A stretch of 64,000 nt of DNA from Hyphomicrobiales bacterium (lineage in GTDB: Bacteria; Pseudomonadota; Alphaproteobacteria; Rhizobiales; Beijerinckiaceae): contig CANGIS010000003.1 of NCBI GenBank assembly GCA_947454055.1, forward strand, positions 1 to 64,000. The letters run 5' to 3'. This document shows positions 7,609-15,098 of this stretch, piece after piece (positions within the stretch are counted from its first letter, which is position 1; each line of letters starts with the position of its first letter). Below the pieces are notes generated by a model, which did not search any database, was not told the DNA's origin, and saw nothing but the letters and a program-made list of their open reading frames with translations. Both the position numbers and the translations under genes were made by a program.

Positions 7609-10085
7609 GCCTGCCTCAGCCCTTCGCTGATTGGTTTGCCTCACGCGGCTGGCAGCCTCGCGCGCATCAATTAGAATTGCTCGATAAAGCCAGCCAGGGC
7701 CGTTCCGCTCTGCTCGTTGCGCCAACAGGTGCGGGTAAAACGCTTGCGGGCTTTTTGCCCAGTTTGGTTGATCTTGCCTCGCTCTCCCCGGGCGCGCTGA
7801 AAAAACGCGGTCTCCACACGCTCTACATCTCCCCGCTCAAAGCGCTGGCCGTTGATATTGCGCGCAACCTCGAAACGCCCGTGTCCGAAATGGGCCTGCC
7901 CTTCACGATTGAAACCCGCACGGGAGACACGCCCGCCCATAAGCGCGCGCGGCAGGCGGAGCGTCCGCCGCATATCCTGCTGACAACGCCCGAGCAACTC
8001 GCCCTGCTCCTTGCCCACCGGAACGCGCACGACCTTTTCAGCGGGTTGAAAACCGTCATTCTAGACGAGTTGCACGCGCTCGTTACCTCCAAGCGCGGCG
8101 ATCTGTTGGCGCTTGATCTTGCCCGCCTTCATCACCTTGCACCTCAATCCATCGCGATGGGTCTGTCGGCCACGGTGCGCGAACCCGAAGCCTTGCAACG
8201 CTATCTCGTGCCGCAAATCTCGGGCGAGGATCGGCGGGCGGATCTCGTTACCGTCATCGGTGGGGCGAAGGCCAAAATCGGCATTTTGAAAAGCGCCAAC
8301 CGATTGCCGCTCGCAGGTCACACCGCGCTGGCTTCGATGCCGGAAATCTACAAGGCGATTGCCGCGCATCACATGACGCTGGTTTTCGTCAATACGCGGA
8401 TGCAGGCCGAATTTGTGTTCCAAGAACTCTGGAAACTGAATGAGGCTTCCCTTCCCATCGCGCTGCATCACGGCTCGCTCGATGTCGGCCAGCGCCGCAA
8501 GGTGGAGGCGGCGATGGTGTCGGGTACGCTGAAAGCCATTGTCTGCACCGCCACGCTCGATCTCGGCATTGATTGGGGCGATGTCGATCTGGTGATCAAT
8601 GTCGGGGCTCCCAAAGGCGCCAGCCGTTTGATGCAGCGGATCGGCCGGTCCAATCACCGGCTGGAAGAGCCATCCGAAGCGCTGCTCGTTCCGGCCAACC
8701 GGTTTGAGGCGATGGAATGCCAGGCTGCCTTAGGCGCGGTGGAAGCGGCGGCCCAAGATACGCCCGAAGCGCGGCAAGGCGCATTGGATGTCTTAGCCCA
8801 GCATCTGCTCGGCATGGCGTGTGCGGATGGCTTTGTTGCCGACGCGCTTTACCGCGAGGTCTGCTCAGCCGCACCCTATGCCGATCTTACCCGCGAAGAC
8901 TTTGACGCCGTGCTCGATTTTGCCGCAACCGGTGGCTACGCCCTCAGAAGCTATGAGCATTTTGCCAAAATCAAACGCGGCAAGGATCACGTCTGGCGCA
9001 TCGCAACGCCCCGCGCGGCGCAGCAATACCGGATGAACATCGGCACCATCGTTGAAGCCACCATGCTCAAAGTCCGGCTTGGGCGTATGACAAAGGCCGG
9101 CGCGCCGGCCCGCGGCGGCAGAGTACTGGGCGAGGTCGAGGATTATTTTGCGGAAGGTCTGGTGCTCGGTGATACCTTTATTTTCGCCGGCGAAATCCTC
9201 CGCTTTGAGGGATTGGTGGGCAGCGAGGTGGTGGTTAGCCGTGCCCAGCGCGGCGTCGATCCCAAAATCCCCGCTTATGCGGGGGGAAAATTTCCGCTCT
9301 CGACCTTTTTGGCCGAACGCGTCCGCGCGATGCTCGCTGATCCCCAAAGCTGGAAAACCCTGCCCCCCGAAGTTGGCGAATGGCTGATATGGCAGCGTGA
9401 CAAATCCGTGCTGCCCGCAGCCGATGAATTGCTCGTTGAAACCTTCCCAAGCGGGGATCGCAATTACCTTGTGCTCTACCCGTTTGAAGGGCGGCTGGCG
9501 CATCAAACCCTTGGCGTTCTGCTCACCCGGCGGCTGGAGCGGGCGGGCATGAAGCCGCTCGGCTTTGTTTGTAATGATTATGGTCTGTGCGTCTGGGCGA
9601 TCAACAATCTCGGACAGGCTTTGGCGGAAGGCATGTTGTCCCTCGACAGTCTTTTGGCGGAAGATATGCTCGGCGATGATCTGGAAGAATGGCTCGACGA
9701 AAGCTCGATCATGAAGCGGGCCTTTCGCCATTGCGCGGTGATTTCGGGTCTTATCGAGCGCCGGCATCCGGGGCAGGAAAAAACCGGCAAGCAAGTGACC
9801 GTCTCCACCGATCTGGTTTACACCGTTTTGCGGCGCCATGAGCCGCACCATATCTTGTTGAAAGCGGCGCGTGCGGATGCGGCGCTCGGCCTCCTCGATG
9901 TGAAGCGGCTGGGCGACAGGCTCAAGCGCATCCGGGGACATGTTGTCATCCGGTACCTCGACAAGGTCTCGCCGCTCGCCGTGGCGGTCTTGCTCGAAAT
10001 CGGCCGGGAATCGGTATACGGACAGGCGGCCGAGGATATTTTGGCCGATGCCGAGCAGGCTCTCCTCGCCGAGGCTACCCGATGA
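7605..10085 (+). CDS. Lhr-type (ligase-associated) DEXH-box DNA helicase
   Basis: The 826-residue protein is a superfamily 2 helicase of the Lhr core class, often annotated as ligase-associated DNA damage response helicase. Visible motifs are Walker A PTGAGKT (Lys45), motif II DELH (154-157), motif III SAT (about 188) and motif VI QRIGRSNHR (about 344-352), followed by the winged-helix and Lhr-specific C-terminal region. The GTG start at 7605 sits in the vapC stop and gives the family N-terminus (FADWFASRGWQPRAHQ). In other bacteria this helicase sits with an exonuclease, an ATP-dependent ligase and PdeM. Here only PdeM follows, by an ATGA overlap, so DNA repair is the likely role. Confidence 0.92.
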   Translation: MSLPQPFADWFASRGWQPRAHQLELLDKASQGRSALLVAPTGAGKTLAGFLPSLVDLASLSPGALKKRGLHTLYISPLKALAVDIARNLETPVSEMGLPFTIETRTGDTPAHKRARQAERPPHILLTTPEQLALLLAHRNAHDLFSGLKTVILDELHALVTSKRGDLLALDLARLHHLAPQSIAMGLSATVREPEALQRYLVPQISGEDRRADLVTVIGGAKAKIGILKSANRLPLAGHTALASMPEIYKAIAAHHMTLVFVNTRMQAEFVFQELWKLNEASLPIALHHGSLDVGQRRKVEAAMVSGTLKAIVCTATLDLGIDWGDVDLVINVGAPKGASRLMQRIGRSNHRLEEPSEALLVPANRFEAMECQAALGAVEAAAQDTPEARQGALDVLAQHLLGMACADGFVADALYREVCSAAPYADLTREDFDAVLDFAATGGYALRSYEHFAKIKRGKDHVWRIATPRAAQQYRMNIGTIVEATMLKVRLGRMTKAGAPARGGRVLGEVEDYFAEGLVLGDTFIFAGEILRFEGLVGSEVVVSRAQRGVDPKIPAYAGGKFPLSTFLAERVRAMLADPQSWKTLPPEVGEWLIWQRDKSVLPAADELLVETFPSGDRNYLVLYPFEGRLAHQTLGVLLTRRLERAGMKPLGFVCNDYGLCVWAINNLGQALAEGMLSLDSLLAEDMLGDDLEEWLDESSIMKRAFRHCAVISGLIERRHPGQEKTGKQVTVSTDLVYTVLRRHEPHHILLKAARADAALGLLDVKRLGDRLKRIRGHVVIRYLDKVSPLAVAVLLEIGRESVYGQAAEDILADAEQALLAEATR

Positions 10086-10783
10086 CCGTGCGCCGAGAGC
10101 CACCTTCCCCGTCATTTGCCTTGGGCGCGCTGGAGCTTGTTCCGGATGTGTCCGGTGCCCTTTATGCGCCCGACGAGCGCGCGGTGATCGTCGCCGATCT
10201 CCACTTTGAGAAAGGCTCGGCTCTGGCCCGCCGCGGTTCGTTGCTGCCTCCTTATGATTCGCGGGAAACGCTTTCCCGTCTGGGCGTTATGCTGGCACGG
10301 CTGAAGCCCAAAACCGTCATTGCGCTGGGCGATACCTGGCACGATGGCGGTGGCCACGCGCGTATGGACGCTGTTGATGCCGAGGCGTTCGCGGCGTTGC
10401 GCTTAGGCAGGGAGTGGGTTTTGATCACCGGCAATCATGATCCCGAACCGCCGCGGGATTTGGGAGCGCAGGTCCACCACGAGCTGATGCTCAAAGGGGT
10501 CATCCTCCGCCATCAGCCGAGCGCCTCTCCGCTAGGGCCGGAAATTGCGGGTCATCTGCATCCGGCGGCAAAGGTCAGCGGGCGGGGTCGTTCGGTTCGC
10601 CGGAAATGCTTTATGACGAGCGCCACGCGCTGCATCCTGCCGGCCTTCGGGGCCTATGCGGGGGGTCTTAACGTGCTGGATAAGGCTTTTCGGCCCTTGT
10701 TTGCGCCATCCGATTTTACGGCCCATGTCATGGGTGCGGATCGGATCTACGCGATCTCGCCCGCTTTGCTCTTGCCGGATTGA
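10082..10783 (+). CDS. pdeM: PdeM-type metallophosphoesterase, ligase-associated DNA damage response
   Basis: The 233-residue protein has the calcineurin-like metallophosphoesterase motifs in order: DLH (D39, H41), GDTWHDG (D84), GNHDP (N118, H119) and GHLHP (H158, H160). PdeM proteins are thought to act as endonuclease or phosphodiesterase partners of the Lhr-like helicase. The four-base overlap with the helicase gene supports a shared complex or pathway. The usual middle motif has F where this one has W (GDTWHD), a minor change. No exonuclease or ligase gene is found in the window. Confidence 0.88.
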   Translation: MTVRREPPSPSFALGALELVPDVSGALYAPDERAVIVADLHFEKGSALARRGSLLPPYDSRETLSRLGVMLARLKPKTVIALGDTWHDGGGHARMDAVDAEAFAALRLGREWVLITGNHDPEPPRDLGAQVHHELMLKGVILRHQPSASPLGPEIAGHLHPAAKVSGRGRSVRRKCFMTSATRCILPAFGAYAGGLNVLDKAFRPLFAPSDFTAHVMGADRIYAISPALLLPD

Positions 10784-11251
10784 TCAGGGCTGCGCCAACA
10801 GCGCTGCCAGCAGGCTTAGGGTAACAATGGCGGTCAATACCACGCGGAGCTTGCCATACCAGCGCGGGGCGCCACCTGATAGAACGAGGCCGACATCCGA
10901 GACACCCAAGGCCAGAAATATGCCGATCAGCATCATCAGATCGTAAGGCCGCGGCGTCGCGAGGGCCAGCCAGGCCACAAGCGACGGCAATACGGCGATG
11001 ATGAATTCGCGGGTTTGCTGCTCCGGCACACAGAGCGCGTTGCCCCACCTTACGCCGCCGAGAAACGACGCAATCAGCGCGCTATAGGTCACCAGCGCCA
11101 TATGCAGCGTGCGCGGTCCCACGCCCGGAAGATCGGGAGCGGCGATCATGGCCACGGCCAGACCGACAAAGGGAAGAAGTCCGCCAAGCCCCAGCAAAAG
11201 CGCCGTGCGGGGAATGGAGTGTGGCAAGGTCGGATCAGGAGATGTCGTCAT
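10784..11251 (-). CDS. DUF3429 family membrane protein
   Basis: The 155-residue protein has four to five hydrophobic segments and the family pattern FLGGVRWG in the middle. DUF3429 proteins are small inner-membrane proteins of unknown function. I start it at the ATG at 11251 (MTTSPDPTLP). A TTG at 11287, overlapping the tauE stop, would add twelve residues and would imply coupling. It is the last gene of a minus-strand set with tauE and two YeeE/YedE genes, but may simply be a hitch-hiker. Confidence 0.8.
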   Translation of the reverse strand: MTTSPDPTLPHSIPRTALLLGLGGLLPFVGLAVAMIAAPDLPGVGPRTLHMALVTYSALIASFLGGVRWGNALCVPEQQTREFIIAVLPSLVAWLALATPRPYDLMMLIGIFLALGVSDVGLVLSGGAPRWYGKLRVVLTAIVTLSLLAALLAQP

Positions 11252-11283
11252 AGCCGACCGATTGCGCGAGAATGGACAAAGAA

Positions 11284-12345
11284 TCAATCCCGATCAAACA
11301 AGCGGGCGCCGAAATAGCCGCATGAAAGTGCAAAAAATGCGGTAATCAAACCATAATAGCCGCTATTGCTGGTCGCTTGTAGCGCGATCCAGCCTTCCCA
11401 GGCAGGCAAAGCACCCAGCGTTATCTTGGCCGTTTCTCCCGGCACGGAGCTGCCGAAGGCGGCCGCCAGGAGGGAATAAAGAAAGCGGCTCGCCACAAGC
11501 AGAATGAGCAGTGCCAGAGCCAGCCGGAATTGTACGCCCTTGATCGCCCGTCCCGCCATGGTGCCGAGATGAGCACCCAGGACGCCCCCCAAAATCAGCG
11601 GCACCGCCAATACGATGTCGATGGCGTGGTTGAACACGGCATGCAGCAGCGTGGCCGCCACCATGGTTACCAGAATCTGCACCTGAGAGGCGGCTACTGC
11701 CGAGCGGATCGGCAAACCGAACAGATAGATCAGCGCCGGCACAAACATGAAGCCGCCGCCGACGCCGAGCACGGTGCCGATGACCCCGATGATCAGCGAA
11801 ATCAGAACCAGCGGAACAAGGCTGATGGACACACCAAGGCGCGGAAACGCCCGCCGCATCGGCAAGGACAAAAGCCAGCGCTGTACCGCATTTTCGGGCG
11901 GGCTTTCATTGATCTGCGTTTGGCGATGGCGGAACGCAGCGAGGCTTTCCTTCAGCATCAGCCCGCCAACGGTACCGAGCAAAACGACATAGGCGACACC
12001 AATCACGCTGTCGAGATGTCCAAGCCGGCTTAAAAGATTGAACAGGCTGATCCCGATCAACGTTCCCGACAGCGCGCCCCCGATCAGAAAGGCCGACAGC
12101 CTCGGATCAATCGTGCGCTGGCGGGCCGCGACCGTGGCGCTGAAGGTGGCGGAGGCCACCAATTGCGCCGAGCCCGTCGCCACCGCAATCGCGGGCGGAA
12201 CGCCAAGAAAAATCAGGATAGGCGTCATGAGAAATCCGCCGCCAACCCCGAACAGGCCCGACACGAAGCCGATCAGCAAACCAACGCCGGCAACAGCCCC
12301 AAGATTGATCCAGACGCCGGCAATGGGGAGAAGAAGGTCCAGCAT
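11284..12345 (-). CDS. TauE/SafE family sulfite/anion exporter
   Basis: This 353-residue integral membrane protein has two related halves, each with the glycine-rich motif (FGVGGGFLMTP near residue 33 and LGVGGGFMFVP near residue 195) typical of the TauE/SafE (DUF81) family. About eight to nine membrane helices are visible. Members move sulfite, sulfoacetate or related anions out of the cell. Its place directly behind two YeeE/YedE genes suggests export of a product of reduced-sulfur metabolism. The set recalls the BigR-regulated operons of Xylella and Agrobacterium, though BigR and the persulfide dioxygenase gene are absent here. Confidence 0.88.
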   Translation of the reverse strand: MLDLLLPIAGVWINLGAVAGVGLLIGFVSGLFGVGGGFLMTPILIFLGVPPAIAVATGSAQLVASATFSATVAARQRTIDPRLSAFLIGGALSGTLIGISLFNLLSRLGHLDSVIGVAYVVLLGTVGGLMLKESLAAFRHRQTQINESPPENAVQRWLLSLPMRRAFPRLGVSISLVPLVLISLIIGVIGTVLGVGGGFMFVPALIYLFGLPIRSAVAASQVQILVTMVAATLLHAVFNHAIDIVLAVPLILGGVLGAHLGTMAGRAIKGVQFRLALALLILLVASRFLYSLLAAAFGSSVPGETAKITLGALPAWEGWIALQATSNSGYYGLITAFFALSCGYFGARLFDRD

Positions 12346-12355
12346 GAGGGCCGGT

Positions 12356-12775
12356 TTACCTTTCCGCCGACGGAGTCAAAAAGCCCGCCATCACCATGCC
12401 GATGACCATGGCGGCGACAAAAAGCCCCGCTTTCCATTCGCCTGTACCCAGAGAGGCAATCGCAGGGCCCGGGCAAAAGCCGGACAGTCCCCACCCCACG
12501 CCAAAAATGACGCTGCCCGCGATCAGTTTCAGATCGATGGGTTTTAAATCATTGAGCAGGATGACACGGCCGAAAAGGCTTTGTTTGCGCCCTTTTGCCA
12601 TGCGAAACGCGAAAAAGCCGATCACGACGGCTCCGCCCATCACGAAAGCGAGGGAGGGATCCCAGTTTCCGGTAAGATCGAGAAATCCGATGACTTTGGC
12701 CGGATTCGTCATGCCACCTAGCAACAGGCCGGAGCCGAAGATGAGACCAACCAGAAATTCGCTGATACGGCGCAT
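12356..12775 (-). CDS. YeeE/YedE family transporter subunit (PmpB-like half)
   Basis: The 139-residue membrane protein has four predicted helices, with GGMTNPAKVIGF near the N-terminus and GLSGFCPGPA carrying C101. Full-length YeeE/TsuA thiosulfate transporters have two such halves in one chain; here the halves are separate genes only 3 bp apart. By family logic the conserved cysteine relays thiosulfate or a persulfide-type sulfur across the membrane. This is inference from the family and not shown by sequence alone. Confidence 0.85.
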   Translation of the reverse strand: MRRISEFLVGLIFGSGLLLGGMTNPAKVIGFLDLTGNWDPSLAFVMGGAVVIGFFAFRMAKGRKQSLFGRVILLNDLKPIDLKLIAGSVIFGVGWGLSGFCPGPAIASLGTGEWKAGLFVAAMVIGMVMAGFLTPSAER

Positions 12776-12778
12776 GAC

Positions 12779-13216
12779 TCAGCCCCCGATTCCGAAAAAA
12801 TGGACCGCCCAAACCGTCATCATGCCGCTGCCGACAAACAGGATGGTTGCAACAATCGAGCGGGGCGAAAGCCGGGCCATGCCGCATACGCCGTGTCCGC
12901 TGGTGCAGCCGGAACCGAGCGCGGTGCCGAACCCCACCAGAATACCTGCGAGGATCAGTCGAACCACGGATCCCTCGATCTGCACCTCGGGCAACACGCC
13001 GGCAAGGCGGGCAAGAAGGGGTGCCGCGATGAGGCCTAGCATGAAGGAGGCCCGCCAGAGAAAATCGCCCTTGAGCGGCCGCAGCATCCCGCCCAGAATA
13101 CCGCTGACCCCCATAATCCGGCCGTGCACGAGGATGAAGGCCGCCACCGCCAGCCCCACCAGCAAGCCGCCGCCAAGCGATTCAAGCGGCGTGAAATGGA
13201 TCCAGTCGATCCTCAT
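12779..13216 (-). CDS. YeeE/YedE family transporter subunit (PmpA-like half)
   Basis: This 145-residue membrane protein is the partner half, with the diagnostic GSGCTSGHGVCGM motif giving C104 and C111. I chose the ATG at 13216 (MRIDWIHFTP); an in-frame start 42 bp upstream adds residues with no family match. It heads a compact minus-strand operon (gaps of 3 and 10 bp) with the second half and the TauE/SafE exporter. Together they fit uptake of reduced sulfur and export of sulfite. No ArsR/BigR repressor gene is adjacent. Confidence 0.85.
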   Translation of the reverse strand: MRIDWIHFTPLESLGGGLLVGLAVAAFILVHGRIMGVSGILGGMLRPLKGDFLWRASFMLGLIAAPLLARLAGVLPEVQIEGSVVRLILAGILVGFGTALGSGCTSGHGVCGMARLSPRSIVATILFVGSGMMTVWAVHFFGIGG

Positions 13217-13303
13217 GACCAAGGCACTCCGAATGTAGCAGATCATCAACGCCCGCACCGATGCCAGAAAATCAATCTGCGCCGCAAGTGGAACCCGCGC
13301 CCT

Positions 13304-13318
13304 GCCGGACCTTCCGGC
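13304..13318 (-). terminator. Short GC hairpin after the coiled-coil hypothetical gene
   Basis: GCCGGA and TCCGGC form a perfect 6-bp stem with a 3-nt loop, nine bases past the stop codon of the minus-strand gene at 13327. There is no T-tract, so termination here would be weak or Rho-dependent. Confidence 0.35.
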
Positions 13319-13326
13319 CGATTTTC

Positions 13327-14214
13327 TTATGCGGCGGCGAAGGAAAAGCTCCAGCGCCGCCGCGGCTGCGATGCTGCCGGTTTGCCGGCGCGGTTCGGCT
13401 CGTCGATGGGCATTTGCGGTTGAAGGACAGCATGCGCGGAAGGCGTGTTTTGCGCCAGATCCGTCAAGGCCCGCGCGGCCGCGGCCCGCGCCGCGATCAA
13501 CATGGGACGCGGGTCAATCCGCTCTCGCTCGCCTGCGGGCGTCAAAGCCTTCCCTTCCGCCTTCCTGTCGGGGCGATCGGCATCGGGATGCGGCATGATC
13601 CGGTGTTCGACCTGCTCAAGGCGCTCGGACAGTCGCTCGATTGCCGCGTGCAAAGCCGCCAGCGAGGCATAATTACGCCGCCCGTCAGCGGCCACCGTCT
13701 TTTGCATGTCTGCCAACAGGCGAACTAGTTCTGACCCGTCGGGCGAGGGTGAGATGCTGCGCGGAAGGGCGGCAACGAGGTCGGAAAGGTGCGCCAACGC
13801 CGCATAGAGCCCGGATAGATCCGCCTCCGTCCCAACAGGACTGAGCGGAGTGGTATCAACGCTTATCACCCGTGTTGTCGCCTCGGTGTCGCGCCATAGG
13901 GTGTCGAGCTCCGCATCAATTCGCCGGACCACCGCGCGAATGCCGGGCGATTGATCGACGCAGAGATCCATCATCGCCCGCTCCCTGAGACAGGCCTCCA
14001 AAGTCAGGATCGAATAGCTCAATCGAAACAATTGGGGTCCGGCGTCCCTTTGCCGATGCAGCCCCACCAATCTCGTCTTCAGCCGGGCGATCTCGTCGCT
14101 CGCGCGGCGGTGGGAAGACATGACCTTATGTAATGTCTCCTCCGAATCATTTAATGACGCAGCGATAGCCAAGCTCTCAACTGCATCTTTTTCATTCTTC
14201 CGCATCGATACCAT
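13327..14214 (-). CDS. Hypothetical coiled-coil protein with a PodJ-like pre-membrane motif
   Basis: I do not recognise this 295-residue protein with confidence. The first two thirds are helical and charged, with likely coiled-coil stretches (residues about 10-60 and 180-205). Near residue 245 it has PRPMLIAARAAAARALTDL, which resembles the DFIAAARRAAQAA block found before the membrane segment of PodJ-type polarity proteins of Rhizobiales. Unlike those, it has no transmembrane helix and no Sel1 repeats, and ends in a basic tail (PRRRWSFSFAAA). It could be a shortened relative or unrelated. The ATG at 14214 has an AGCGGG ribosome site. It is a single-gene unit. Confidence 0.6.
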   Translation of the reverse strand: MVSMRKNEKDAVESLAIAASLNDSEETLHKVMSSHRRASDEIARLKTRLVGLHRQRDAGPQLFRLSYSILTLEACLRERAMMDLCVDQSPGIRAVVRRIDAELDTLWRDTEATTRVISVDTTPLSPVGTEADLSGLYAALAHLSDLVAALPRSISPSPDGSELVRLLADMQKTVAADGRRNYASLAALHAAIERLSERLEQVEHRIMPHPDADRPDRKAEGKALTPAGERERIDPRPMLIAARAAAARALTDLAQNTPSAHAVLQPQMPIDEPNRAGKPAASQPRRRWSFSFAAA

Positions 14215-14560
14215 CCCGCTGCGACAGAGGCTGACATGGACCAGCCTCTCCGACCCCTCGTGAGCGCGCCCATTTTGTTAAAAACGCTGATGAAGTTTGG
14301 AAAAATATCGTAAAATTCTCGTTAATTTTTTAAAAAATCCATGTAGTGGATGAAAACAGTTACCAAAATCCATAATTTTTTCAAAAAAAAGCCGACCAAT
14401 TTGGAACTTATGCGGAGCCGACCATAGTAGTTTTCCGAAAAATAATTTTTCATTTACAACATTTATTGATTTTCTCATTGACGGCTCACCCGTTTATGTT
14501 GAATTTTCGAAAATGAAAAACGCGTTGCGTGATTTTGTAAAATTTAAGCGGAGTTAGGTT
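14215..14560. promoter_or_regulatory. AT-rich spacer upstream of the MerR regulator
   Basis: This 346-bp region is far richer in A and T than the rest of the window, with many A- and T-tracts (14310-14400, 14430-14470, 14500-14545). I see no convincing gene; a 66-codon minus-strand frame at 14278-14478 has no ribosome site or recognisable content. The tracts suggest intrinsically curved DNA or a nucleoid-protein site between the two divergent genes. A GGAG ribosome site for merR lies at 14550-14553. Confidence 0.5.
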
Positions 14561-15001
14561 GTGGTGAAATCAGCGTTAAAAGCAAAACGTGCAACCGTCA
14601 TTGGCACGGTTTCAAGCCGTGGCCGTTCAAAGGCGGGGCTTGTGGACAGCGAGTATGTTCACACGATTGGTGATCTTGCGCATGAGTTCGGCGTTACCCT
14701 GCGCACGCTTCGCTTTTATGAGGATCGCGGCCTGATCAAGCCGAAGCGTCAGGGATTGACCCGGCTTTACAGCGATGCGTCCAAGGCCCGCCTCAAAGAA
14801 ATCATGAAGGCCACCAATCTTGGCTTCACCCTCACCGAAATTCGCGCTCTGCTCGGCGTTGATGGCAGCGCCAAGGCATCGCCGGCGTTGAAGCTGAACA
14901 AGACCCAGATCAGCGAACAGCTTTCGCATCTCGAAAAGCAGAAGGCCGAGATCGAAACGGCGATTGCCGAACTGAAGTCGATGCAGAAGCTGGCGGCATA
15001 A
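14561..15001 (+). CDS. MerR-family transcriptional regulator of the beta-oxidation genes (inferred)
   Basis: The 146-residue protein has a MerR winged helix (about residues 32-105: YVHTIGDLAHEFGVTLRTLRFYE and GLTRLYSD) and a C-terminal dimerisation coil (EQLSHLEKQKAEIETAIAELKS). It lacks the cysteines of metal-sensing MerR proteins, so an acyl-CoA or redox-independent signal is more likely. The GTG start at 14561 follows GGAG. It lies directly before a thiolase and a FadJ homologue, and an inverted repeat sits in the gap, so control of those genes is the simplest reading. The first 30 residues are a basic, disordered extension. Confidence 0.85.
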   Translation: MVKSALKAKRATVIGTVSSRGRSKAGLVDSEYVHTIGDLAHEFGVTLRTLRFYEDRGLIKPKRQGLTRLYSDASKARLKEIMKATNLGFTLTEIRALLGVDGSAKASPALKLNKTQISEQLSHLEKQKAEIETAIAELKSMQKLAA

Positions 15002-15046
15002 GCCTACCCTTTGTTGGTGTCTTTCCCGCGCCGTCATTGATCCCTC

Positions 15047-15079
15047 AACCGTGTCAGCCTAGACTGTGCCGACACGGTT
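15047..15079. promoter_or_regulatory. Inverted repeat between merR and the thiolase gene
   Basis: AACCGTGTC (15047-15055) and GACACGGTT (15071-15079) are perfect 9-bp inverted arms about a 15-bp centre. This may be an operator of the thiolase-fadJ promoter, or a hairpin ending the merR transcript. There is no T-tract, which favours the operator reading. Confidence 0.5.
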
Positions 15080-15098
15080 TGAATAAGGGGCAAGGCCA

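Noticed and set aside
8865-10115. A 416-codon minus-strand open frame inside the helicase gene.
   Set aside because: It is a shadow of helicase codons, with no ribosome site or family pattern.
14278-14478. A 66-codon minus-strand frame in the AT-rich spacer.
   Set aside because: It has no ribosome site and its residue mix follows from A/T tracts; I treat the region as regulatory.
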